NCBI GenBank assembly: GCA_039198835.1
Contig: JBCCTH010000003.1
Location: forward strand, 1 to 30,085
Direction: 5' to 3'
Origin: Shimia_B sp039198835
Lineage (GTDB): Bacteria; Pseudomonadota; Alphaproteobacteria; Rhodobacterales; Rhodobacteraceae
DNA: 30,085 nt
In this document: piece after piece, positions 8,156 to 15,978 of the stretch
Position numbering within the stretch: the first letter of the stretch is position 1
Layout: every line of letters starts with the position of its first letter
Program-made: the position numbers and the translations under genes
Notes under the pieces: model-generated
Database searches by the model: none
What the model was told of the DNA's origin: nothing
What the model saw: the letters and a program-made list of their open reading frames with translations, nothing else

Positions 8156-9171
8156 TGCGCCCCTTTCGTGATCTCTGCGAGCCCAGTCACTTTCTCAAGC
8201 GCCTTCCCGCTATCGATGGCTTCGGCGGCCAGGGCTGCCCCATCTTTCAGGGTGGCGGCTTTCTCTGCGATCACGAGCGCCGCAGCAGCATTGAGGAGCA
8301 CCGCATCGCGATAGGCGCTCTTTTCGCCCTCAAGGAGCCTTTTGAACGCCGCGCCGTTTTCCTCGGGCGTGCCGCCGAGGATCGCACTGAACGGATGGAC
8401 AGGCAGGCCCGCATCTTCCGGGTGAACCTCGCGCGCTGTGATCTTCCCGCCCTTGAGCTCAGCCACGGCGGTTGCGCCTGAAATCGCGATCTCATCCGTG
8501 CCGTCAGACCCATGGACAATCCAAGCGGCTTCGCTCCCGAGCTCTTTGAGCGTTTCGGCCATGGGAAAGGTCAGATCGATGGCGAAGGCCCCGGTGAGTT
8601 GGCGTTTGACGCCGGCGGGGTTGGTCAGCGGCCCCAGGATGTTGAAAATAGTCTTGCAGCCAAGCTCCTGGCGCACGGGCATGACGTGCTTGATGGCCGG
8701 ATGGTGCATGGGGGCCATCATGAAGGCGATGCCGATATCGCGCAGCGCGCGTTCCACCACATCAACGCCCACCATCACATCAATGCCCATTTGGCCGAGC
8801 GCGTCGGCGGCGCCCGAGAGCGAGCTGAGGTTGCGGTTGCCGTGTTTGGCGACCGCTACGCCTGCGCCCGCCACGACAAAGGCGGTGGCGGTCGAGATAT
8901 TGAGCGTGCCTTTGCCGTCGCCACCGGTGCCCACGATATCCATCGCACCCTCGGGCGCGCGGACGCTCAGGCACTTGGCGCGCATCACGGCGGCCGCGGC
9001 CGCATATTCTGCAACGGATTCACCCCTTGTGCGCAAGGCCATGAGCAACCCGCCGATCTGCGCTGGCGTGGCGCTGCCGGTAAAAAGCTCTTCGAAAGCG
9101 GCCTCGGCCTGCGCCCGCGAAAGCGGCCCTTCGGAGGCCGCATAGATCAAAGGCTTCATCGCGTCGCTCAT
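8152..9171 (-). CDS. trpD: Anthranilate phosphoribosyltransferase
   Basis: Transfers the phosphoribosyl group of PRPP to anthranilate, the second step of tryptophan synthesis. It is 339 aa. The PRPP-binding motif GTGGDGKGTLNIST lies at about 82-95, followed by VAKHGNRNLSS and GAADALGQMG, all typical of TrpD. MHHPAIKHVMPVRQELG and FNILGPLTNPA are the conserved mid-protein blocks. It is encoded separately from trpG, unlike the fused TrpGD of enterobacteria. 4-bp overlaps join it to trpG upstream and trpC downstream. Confidence 0.97.
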   Translation of the reverse strand: MSDAMKPLIYAASEGPLSRAQAEAAFEELFTGSATPAQIGGLLMALRTRGESVAEYAAAAAVMRAKCLSVRAPEGAMDIVGTGGDGKGTLNISTATAFVVAGAGVAVAKHGNRNLSSLSGAADALGQMGIDVMVGVDVVERALRDIGIAFMMAPMHHPAIKHVMPVRQELGCKTIFNILGPLTNPAGVKRQLTGAFAIDLTFPMAETLKELGSEAAWIVHGSDGTDEIAISGATAVAELKGGKITAREVHPEDAGLPVHPFSAILGGTPEENGAAFKRLLEGEKSAYRDAVLLNAAAALVIAEKAATLKDGAALAAEAIDSGKALEKVTGLAEITKGAQ

Positions 9172-9749
9172 GCGGGGACCTGCATGCTGGAAAGGAAATT
9201 CTTAAGAAGCGCATGGCCATGTTCGGAGGCGATGCTCTCGGGATGAAACTGGACCCCGTGGATCGGCAGAGTTCTGTGCTGAAGGCCCATGATCGTGCCG
9301 TCTTCAAGCGCGGCGGTGATTTTGAGCGCGTCGGGCAGCGTCGCGCGGTCAACGATCAGCGAATGATAGCGCGTCGCTGCAAAGGGCGAGGGCAGCCCCG
9401 CGAAAAGGCCTTCGCCGGTATGGTGCATGGTGCCCATTTTCCCGTGGACGATCTCGGTGCAGCGCGTGACCTGCCCGCCAAAGGCCTGCCCGATGCTTTG
9501 ATGCCCCAGGCAGACGCCCATGAGCGGCAGGCCGGTTTCCGCAGCGGCTGCGACAAGCGCCAGGCAGATGCCTGCCTGATCTGGGTCGCAAGGGCCCGGA
9601 GACAGCAATATCCCCGCCGGGTTCATCGCCATGGCCTCTTGCACGTCAATGGCATCATTGCGCCTCACGACGGTCTCGGCACCGAGCTCACCCAGATAGT
9701 GGACGAGGTTATAGGTGAAGCTGTCGTAATTATCGATGAGAAGCAGCAT
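9168..9749 (-). CDS. trpG: Anthranilate synthase component II (glutamine amidotransferase)
   Basis: Supplies ammonia from glutamine to TrpE for anthranilate formation. It is a 193-aa class I amidotransferase. The N-terminus is LLLIDNYDSFTYNLVHYLGELG. The nucleophile is Cys80 (GVCLGHQSIGQ) and the catalytic pair is His169/Glu171 (GVQFHPES), so the triad is complete. It may also serve as PabA for folate synthesis, since many bacteria share one subunit. It is the first gene of the trpG-trpD-trpC-moaC-moeA run and is divergent from the COG2861 gene. Its partner trpE is about 4.7 kb away in another operon. Confidence 0.96.
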   Translation of the reverse strand: MLLLIDNYDSFTYNLVHYLGELGAETVVRRNDAIDVQEAMAMNPAGILLSPGPCDPDQAGICLALVAAAAETGLPLMGVCLGHQSIGQAFGGQVTRCTEIVHGKMGTMHHTGEGLFAGLPSPFAATRYHSLIVDRATLPDALKITAALEDGTIMGLQHRTLPIHGVQFHPESIASEHGHALLKNFLSSMQVPA

Positions 9750-9918
9750 TTTGGGTCTGATTTTCCGGTCAGGTCACTGGATTGGGGGCTATTCGCGCCA
9801 CCGTCGAACAAGATATAGATGCAAGTGAGCGGGTGAGGGCGTCAAGGCGAAAGACTAGCGCGCCCAAGGCGGGGCGCGCGTGCGCGCTCGCAAGCGAAGA
9901 ACGAGCGGGGCTGTTGAT

Positions 9919-11310
9919 ATGGGTCGGGGTATCTTTTTCGGGGCATTTTGGGGCCTTGTCGTGGGCGCGACCGTTCTCGCGGTCTCCTCGCTTCTAAGTG
10001 ATGTGCCGCCGCCACGACAATCACAGGGGCCCGAAACCGAGGTTGTCGAAGTGCCTGCCGGATCGCAGTTTGATCAAGCCGGGGTCGATGAGGCCGTGGC
10101 CGCGCCGGTGCCCGACGCCGCTGTCGATGCCCAAAGCGATGCGCCGCTCGTCACTGCGCCCCAGGCGCCCCCCGCGCCCGCGCTTCCTGGCGATGTCACA
10201 ACGTCTGCGGCCGTGCCGGAAACCGGGGGCGCGACGCCACTTGGCGCGCCGCCAGAGGCCCCGGCGGATAGCGGCGTTGAATTGCGCGCCGAAGTCGCGC
10301 CCGACGCCGCCGCAAATGACGCGAATGTGGAAACCGCGCTCATCGAAGCGCCTTTGGATGAAGCCGCGCCCGCTTCCGATGCGCCAGCGCCCGCCATCGC
10401 GGACGCGCCAGGCGCGGCCGTGCCCGAAGGCGAGGATGCGGCAAATGAAGCCGCAGGCGCTGCGCCCGCGACCCAGACCGCGCAAACCGCGCGCCCGCCT
10501 GTCGCCGCAGGTGGGTTTGGCGACAGGGCAGATGGTGTCACCGTCAATCGCGGCGATGTGGATGACGAGCCCGCCAGTGCCACGCCAACAATCGCGGCCG
10601 GTGCCGCGCCGGACCCGAACGACACGCGGCCGATATCTGTCTTCAGCGCGCGCGCGGACTGGCCCGGGCCCGATGACCGGCCCCTCTTTTCGATCGGTGT
10701 CATCGATGAGGCCGGTGACGCCGCGCTCCTTGGCGCTCTTGGGAGCTTTCAAGGCCCGCTGACCTTCGCCATTCCCGGCGATGCCCCCCAAGCGGCTGAG
10801 GCCATGGCTGCATACCGCGCGGCGGGATATGAAGTGGCGCTGCTCGCCGATTTGCCCGAGGGGGCGCAAGCGAGCGATGTCGAGCAAGCCATGGCCGGGT
10901 ATCTCGAAACTGTGCCCGAGGCCGTCGCTATCCTTGACGGCACATTCAGCGGCTTTCGCGGGAACCGTCGGATCGCCGAGCAGATCAGCGAGATCCTCGT
11001 TGAAACGGGCCATGGCCTTTTGACATTCGATCAAGGGCTTAACACCGCCGCGCAGCTCGCGGACCGCGCGGGTGTGCCCACGGGCGTGGTGTTTCGCGAT
11101 CTCGATGACCGGGGGCAGGGCAACACGGTCATCCGGCGCTTCCTCGATCAAGCGGCCTTTCGCGCGGGCCAGGATGGCCAGGCGATCTTGCTGGCGCGGC
11201 TGCGCCCTGAAACGATCAGCGCGCTTTTGATCTGGCATCAGCAAGAGCGCGCGAGCCGGGTCAACCTGGCCCCGCTTTCGGCTGTCTTGCTGGCCGGGGC
11301 CGCGCCCTAG
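9919..11310 (+). CDS. Divergent polysaccharide deacetylase (COG2861/YibQ-like) periplasmic protein
   Basis: 463 aa from ATG 9919 (an in-frame GTG at 9880 is the alternative). Residues ~5-27 form an N-terminal signal anchor (GIFFGAFWGLVVGATVLAVSSLL). About 200 residues of Ala/Pro/Asp-rich low-complexity linker follow, then a C-terminal domain (~245-460) that resembles COG2861. That fold is related to NodB polysaccharide deacetylases. Compared with E. coli YibQ as I recall it, the acidic and histidine positions look replaced: IDD is VIDE, and the HLP, NHMG and GHPHP regions have no histidine. It may be a non-catalytic member. It would sit in the periplasm, tethered to the inner membrane. The substrate is unknown; the downstream gtr-like genes make an envelope-glycan role possible. 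Confidence 0.8.
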   Translation: MGRGIFFGAFWGLVVGATVLAVSSLLSDVPPPRQSQGPETEVVEVPAGSQFDQAGVDEAVAAPVPDAAVDAQSDAPLVTAPQAPPAPALPGDVTTSAAVPETGGATPLGAPPEAPADSGVELRAEVAPDAAANDANVETALIEAPLDEAAPASDAPAPAIADAPGAAVPEGEDAANEAAGAAPATQTAQTARPPVAAGGFGDRADGVTVNRGDVDDEPASATPTIAAGAAPDPNDTRPISVFSARADWPGPDDRPLFSIGVIDEAGDAALLGALGSFQGPLTFAIPGDAPQAAEAMAAYRAAGYEVALLADLPEGAQASDVEQAMAGYLETVPEAVAILDGTFSGFRGNRRIAEQISEILVETGHGLLTFDQGLNTAAQLADRAGVPTGVVFRDLDDRGQGNTVIRRFLDQAAFRAGQDGQAILLARLRPETISALLIWHQQERASRVNLAPLSAVLLAGAAP

Positions 11311-11453
11311 CGCGCGCTGAGCTGCCGGGCCTCATCGCTGTCCCCAAAGGCGCGGCCAGCGCGCCCTGTCATCTCCCTTCCGACGCCCTGATTTGGCCGT
11401 ATTCCTCTGGTCTCTAGGGGCGTGAGGATAACCAAGGTCGGAGGTGGGGACCG

Positions 11454-11855
11454 GTGACCGCAGCGATGCACCCTAGAAGACACCTGCTCGGTGAGCTTTG
11501 GCGCTATGGCGCGACGGGCCTGGCGAATACGGCGCTCGGCTACGGGCTCATCATGGCCTGTGTCTACGGGCTCGGTTTCTCGGTGATCGCGGCAAATTGC
11601 GTGGGATACGCGGCGGGTTGGTGCTTGAGCTACACGCTCAACAAGCGCTGGACGTTTCGCCATCAAGGGGCGCTTGGGCGCTCTGCTTCTGCCTTCTTGG
11701 CCCTCGTGGCCGCCGCTTTCGCCGCAAATCTCGCCCTAACGCTCGTGCTCACAGACGCGGGCCTTGCCTATCCCATCGCGCAAATCATCGGAGCCGTCGC
11801 CTATAGCTGCGCGGTTTTCGCCGGTATGAAATGGATGGTCTTTACCCATGGCTAA
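11454..11855 (+). CDS. GtrA-family small membrane protein (putative polyprenyl-phosphate-sugar flippase)
   Basis: 133 aa with four predicted membrane helices, matching the GtrA/DPMS3 family (RYGATGLANTALGYGL, VGYAAGWCLSYTLNKRWTF). In characterised systems GtrA moves polyprenyl-phosphate-linked sugar across the inner membrane. The start is GTG 11454, supported by GGAGGT 8 nt upstream; ATG 11466 is too far from that site. Its 3' end overlaps the next gene, a GtrB-like glycosyltransferase, by 8 bp, so the pair is almost certainly co-translated. Confidence 0.88.
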   Translation: MTAAMHPRRHLLGELWRYGATGLANTALGYGLIMACVYGLGFSVIAANCVGYAAGWCLSYTLNKRWTFRHQGALGRSASAFLALVAAAFAANLALTLVLTDAGLAYPIAQIIGAVAYSCAVFAGMKWMVFTHG

Positions 11856-12843
11856 CCCTGTTCCGACGCTCAGTTTCGTCATCCCGTGCTACAATGAAGA
11901 AGAGGCGCTTCCGGCGCTCCTTGATGCGCTCGAAACGATGTCGTCAAAGCTCGTGGAGGCGGGCAAGATCGCCGCGCCCGCCGAAATTTTGCTCATCGAT
12001 GACGGCTCGAAAGACCGCACGTGGCAGATGATCGAAGAGGCCCGGCACACGCACCGCGCCACGGGGCTCAGACTTTCGCGCAACCAGGGCCATCAGGCGG
12101 CCCTGCTCGCGGGTCTTCTGAATGCGGATGCCGATGTCACCATCTCGATGGATGCCGATCTTCAGGATGATCCGACGGTTGTCGCTGAAATGCTCGATCG
12201 CTACCGCGAAGGTGCCGAGATCGTCTTTGGGGTGCGTGGCGCGCGCGACACCGATACCTTTTTCAAGCGTGTGACAGCGCGCGGCTATTACAAACTGCTG
12301 GCGTCCATGGGCGTTGATATCATCCCCGATCACGCTGATTTCCGCCTGATGAGCGCCAAGACCATCGCCGCGCTCGACAGCTTCAAAGAGCGCAATCTCT
12401 TTTTGCGTGGTCTGGTGCGCCAGATCGGGTTTGAGACCGCCATCGTCACCTATGACCGCGCCGAGCGTGTCGCGGGAGAAAGCAAATATCCGCTGCGCAA
12501 GATGCTCGCGCTCGCCGTCGAAGGGATCACATCATTTTCGATCAAGCCGCTGCGCCTCATCACCGGGCTGGGCTTTGCCGTTGCGGGGCTCGCGCTGTGC
12601 TATGCGGTCTATTCCCTCATCGTGTGGTCCCTGGGCGCGACCGTGCCTGGTTGGACGTCGATTGTCCTTCCGATCTACATTTTGGGCGGCGTTCACATGA
12701 TCGCGCTCGGCGTGATCGGAGAATATATCGGCAAGATCTACCTCGAAACGAAAGGCCGCCCGCGCTTTATCGTCGATGAAATCAAGCGGCCTTCCGAGAC
12801 CAGCGCTGAGCGGGCGTCTCCGCTCAAGATCGCGGCGGAATAA
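11848..12843 (+). CDS. GtrB/DPM1-like family 2 glycosyltransferase
   Basis: Expected to transfer a sugar from a nucleotide donor to polyprenyl phosphate on the cytoplasmic face of the inner membrane. It is 331 aa. The GT2 domain shows SFVIPCYNEEEALP (9-22), LLIDDGSKD (48-56), NQGHQAALLAG (79-89), the DxD-like MDADLQDDP (101-109) and HADFRLM. Two C-terminal membrane helices lie at ~231-255 and ~266-292 (the second ends with GVIGEYIGKIYLE), as in GtrB. It sits between a GtrA-like flippase and a large membrane protein, the arrangement of three-component glycosylation systems. The sugar cannot be told from sequence. Confidence 0.92.
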   Translation: MANPVPTLSFVIPCYNEEEALPALLDALETMSSKLVEAGKIAAPAEILLIDDGSKDRTWQMIEEARHTHRATGLRLSRNQGHQAALLAGLLNADADVTISMDADLQDDPTVVAEMLDRYREGAEIVFGVRGARDTDTFFKRVTARGYYKLLASMGVDIIPDHADFRLMSAKTIAALDSFKERNLFLRGLVRQIGFETAIVTYDRAERVAGESKYPLRKMLALAVEGITSFSIKPLRLITGLGFAVAGLALCYAVYSLIVWSLGATVPGWTSIVLPIYILGGVHMIALGVIGEYIGKIYLETKGRPRFIVDEIKRPSETSAERASPLKIAAE

Positions 12844-12874
12844 GAGCAGGCAGGTCAAAGAAGGGGCAGGGGGC

Positions 12875-14470
12875 ATGGAACAGGCGAGCTTGGGGCGTCA
12901 ATGGGTGGCGCTCGGTGCGATCTTGGTCGCAGCGTTGATCCTCTATCCCTTTACGCAGGCGCTCTATCTGCCGCTCACGGATATTCCCAACCATATCGCG
13001 CGCCATACGATCATGGCCGCCGATGAAACGAGCGCGCTCGGGCTCTATTGGACATCGAACTTTGTCATCGTGCCCAATTCAGCGGTTGATCTGCTCTGGC
13101 AAATGATCGGCCAGGAGGGCCACGCGATAGAATTCAGCCATGCCGTCATGGCGTTTGCGGCGCTCAACCTCTTTGTGTCCGCGCTCGTGCTGGCGCGTGT
13201 CGTACACGGAGCATGGACGTGGTGGTCGCTCGCAGCGGGCCTCATTGTCTTTAACGCGACCTTCCTTTTCGGCTTTCAGAATTATGTCTTCTCGTTGCCC
13301 TTCGCGATCTATGCCTTCGCGCTTTATCTCGCCTTTGAAGAGCGCCCGCTCTGGCTGCGCGCCTGTGTGTTTCTGGCGCTCACGCCGATCCTTTTCTTGA
13401 TGCACTTTTTCGCCTTTGGCGTCTTGGGGGCGATGGCCTTTGGGCGCGAAGCGCAGAAGCTCGTTGAGGCCAAGGGCGCGCGCCTGGGCGCACTCGCGCG
13501 CGGCGCTCTTATGGGCGTGCCGTTTGTGTTGCCGGTGCTGTGGCTCCTTATCGGGATGGCCACCGGGCCCGAAAATCCAGCGGGGACCTATAGCGAGTTT
13601 GGCAGTTGGATGGACAGGGTGATCCGCTGGCAGACCCCGCTCTATACGTGGGCGACCGATCTAACGGCCAATCTGAATGTCACGGCCTTCCTCATCGTTC
13701 TTTGCCTCTATGCGCTCTTTGCCACCGCGCTCTTCAAATCGCGCTTTGGGCTGATGGTCGCGCCTGCGATGCGCGGGCCTGTCCTTGCGCTTTTGGCGGC
13801 GGCGCTTCTTGCGCCGAATTGGCTGGCGGGTGTGGCGCTGATCAATCTGCGGTTTCCCTTTGTTTTCGTTCTCGTGATGATCGCGGCAAGCCAGCTTCAT
13901 TTGCCCGCCAAGCGTCACGCGATCCTCGTCATGGCGCTCGTGATCGCGATGATCGGCGTGCGGTCCGGGCAGATCGCCACTTGGTGGTCGAGCCATGATA
14001 CCGAAATCCGCGATCTTGCCGCGCTCATGGAAGACACATTGGAGCCAGGCGACAGGCTCATGCCCGTGCGCGCGCCCGATGCCTTTCAGGACAGCCGCCA
14101 ATGGCACGTGCAGGCCTATGCGGTGGCGCTTTCCGAGGCATTCATCCCCACGCTGTTTCAAGGGGTCCATGCCGTTCAACTGCGCCCGGAATGGGAAGAT
14201 CACGCCACACCGCTGATGCATGCCAATCCGGCCTGCGCGCTCTTTGAGGATGCAGCGCCCGAGCTCTATCGCGGGCAGCGCATCTGCCGGGCCGAACCAT
14301 ACACGCGCGATTGGGGCGAGAAGTTCACCAAGGTTTTGGCCATGGAGCCTTTGCCCGCCACGCTATTGGAGCATGCGCCGCTTGAGCGGATCGGGACGAA
14401 GGGACGCTATGAGATGTACCGCGTGATCGATCCCGCGCAGGGCCCGGCGCGCGCACTCACAGGCAGCTAA
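12875..14470 (+). CDS. Large polytopic membrane protein, possible GT-C-type glycosyltransferase
   Basis: 531 aa with about ten hydrophobic segments in the first ~370 residues and a soluble C-terminal domain of ~150 residues. An acidic/His pair (DIPNHIARH, residues ~29-37) follows the first helix, where GT-C enzymes carry catalytic acids in the first periplasmic loop. I do not recognise the exact family. By position, third after GtrA- and GtrB-like genes, it is a candidate for the acceptor-specific transferase that uses the flipped lipid-linked sugar. ATG 12875 has purine-rich AAGGGG/AGGGGG sequence upstream. The stop overlaps the trpE stop on the other strand. Confidence 0.75.
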   Translation: MEQASLGRQWVALGAILVAALILYPFTQALYLPLTDIPNHIARHTIMAADETSALGLYWTSNFVIVPNSAVDLLWQMIGQEGHAIEFSHAVMAFAALNLFVSALVLARVVHGAWTWWSLAAGLIVFNATFLFGFQNYVFSLPFAIYAFALYLAFEERPLWLRACVFLALTPILFLMHFFAFGVLGAMAFGREAQKLVEAKGARLGALARGALMGVPFVLPVLWLLIGMATGPENPAGTYSEFGSWMDRVIRWQTPLYTWATDLTANLNVTAFLIVLCLYALFATALFKSRFGLMVAPAMRGPVLALLAAALLAPNWLAGVALINLRFPFVFVLVMIAASQLHLPAKRHAILVMALVIAMIGVRSGQIATWWSSHDTEIRDLAALMEDTLEPGDRLMPVRAPDAFQDSRQWHVQAYAVALSEAFIPTLFQGVHAVQLRPEWEDHATPLMHANPACALFEDAAPELYRGQRICRAEPYTRDWGEKFTKVLAMEPLPATLLEHAPLERIGTKGRYEMYRVIDPAQGPARALTGS

Positions 14471-15978
14471 AGGTTGCCACCTGAAAAGCGCAGCGCATCG
14501 CGCGCCGCAGACCAGATCGCCTTGGCCTTGTTCACCGTTTCCTGAAATTCGGCCTCCGGGTCACTGTCATAGACAACGCCGCCGCCCGCCTGGCTATAGA
14601 GCTTGCCGTCTTTCAGGATCGCCGTGCGCAGCGCGATGCAGATATCCATGTCGCCACCCGATGAGAAGTAGCCGCAACCGCCGCCATAGACGCCGCGCTT
14701 TTCTGGCTCGAGCTCGTCGATGATCTGCATCGCGCGCACTTTGGGCGCGCCTGAGAGCGTTCCTGCGGGCAGGCCCGCGAGCAGGGCCGAAAGCGCATCT
14801 TCGCCCTCTGAAAGTTCGCCGATGACATTCGATGTGATGTGCATGACGTGGCTATAGCGTTCGATCACGAATTTCTCGGTCGGTGTCACCGAACCGATCT
14901 TCGCCACGCGCCCCACATCATTGCGCCCCAGATCAAGCAGCATGAGATGCTCGGCCAGCTCCTTCGGATCGGCGAGCAGGTCTTTTTCGAGCGCCTGATC
15001 TTCGCTTGGGGTGGCGCCGCGTGGCCTTGTCCCCGCGATGGGGCGAATTGTAACCTGGTGGCCCTTCAGTTGAACCAGGATCTCGGGTGAGGCACCCACG
15101 ATCTGATAGGCCCCAAAGTTGAAGAAAAACATATAGGGCGAAGGGTTGGTGCGCCGCAGCGCGCGGTAAAACGCGAAGGGCGGCGCGGGAAAATCTTGGG
15201 CCCATCTTTGGGCTGGAACGACCTGAAAGATATCGCCCGCCTTGATATAGTCTTTCGCGCGCTCGACGGCGGCCAGATACTCAGGTTTGCTGAAGTTCGA
15301 GACGGGCTCGCCGAGCGGCTCACTCTGGGTCGGGGCGAGCATGGGCACGGGGCGCTCAAGGGCGCGGACCGCATCCATGACACGCTCGGCTGCTTGCGCG
15401 AAGGCCGCCTTAGCCGAGAGGCCAGAGCCCGCCCAAGCGGGCGCGACAACGATCACATCGCCCTTCACCCCGTCCAGGATCGCGACAACCGAGGGGCGCA
15501 CCATCCGCGCATCTGGCAGGCCAAGCGGATCAGGGTTTACATCGGGAAGATGCTCGACCAGGCGGATCATGTCATAGCCCAGAAAGCCGAAGAGCCCCGC
15601 CGAGGCCGCTGGCAACCCGTCAGGAAGCGCGATCTGGCTTTCAGCAATAAGCCCGCGCAAAGAGGCAAGCGGGCCATCTTCAACGGGTGTAAAGGCATCG
15701 GCGTCATAGCGGGCCTGGCGATTGATGCGCGCCTGGTCGCCGTGACATTCCCAAATGATATCCGGGCGCATCCCGATGATCGAATAGCGGCCGCGCACCT
15801 CGCCACCGGTGACCGATTCTAAGACAAAGCTGTCTTTCTCCGCGCCCGTCAGCTTGAGCATGACCGAGACAGCCGTATCGAGATCGGCCGGCAGCCTTGC
15901 ATAGACGATCTGATTGTTGCCTGCCTCAAAGCCGTCCGCGAAGGCCGAGAATTCTGGAATGATCTGTGCCATGCTCAC
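14467..15978 (-). CDS. trpE: Anthranilate synthase component I
   Basis: Makes anthranilate from chorismate using ammonia from TrpG. It is 503 aa. The N-terminal regulatory motif (FVLESVTGGEVRGRYSIIG) has the ES...S residues that bind tryptophan in feedback inhibition. The catalytic chorismate-binding domain shows PIAGTRPRG, LLDLGRNDVGRV, HITSNVIGEL and LPAGTLSGAPKVRAMQII. The start is GTG 15978, overlapping the ppiD TGA as GTGA; ATG 15972 is equally possible, and neither has a clear ribosome-binding site. Co-transcription with ppiD rather than trpG separates the two subunits. The 3' end overlaps the convergent membrane-protein gene by 4 bp. Confidence 0.97.
   Translation of the reverse strand: MSMAQIIPEFSAFADGFEAGNNQIVYARLPADLDTAVSVMLKLTGAEKDSFVLESVTGGEVRGRYSIIGMRPDIIWECHGDQARINRQARYDADAFTPVEDGPLASLRGLIAESQIALPDGLPAASAGLFGFLGYDMIRLVEHLPDVNPDPLGLPDARMVRPSVVAILDGVKGDVIVVAPAWAGSGLSAKAAFAQAAERVMDAVRALERPVPMLAPTQSEPLGEPVSNFSKPEYLAAVERAKDYIKAGDIFQVVPAQRWAQDFPAPPFAFYRALRRTNPSPYMFFFNFGAYQIVGASPEILVQLKGHQVTIRPIAGTRPRGATPSEDQALEKDLLADPKELAEHLMLLDLGRNDVGRVAKIGSVTPTEKFVIERYSHVMHITSNVIGELSEGEDALSALLAGLPAGTLSGAPKVRAMQIIDELEPEKRGVYGGGCGYFSSGGDMDICIALRTAILKDGKLYSQAGGGVVYDSDPEAEFQETVNKAKAIWSAARDALRFSGGNL

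Noticed and set aside
10021..11244. 407-codon open frame antisense to the COG2861 gene
   Set aside because: It mirrors the low-complexity linker and gives an Arg/Gly-rich product without motifs.
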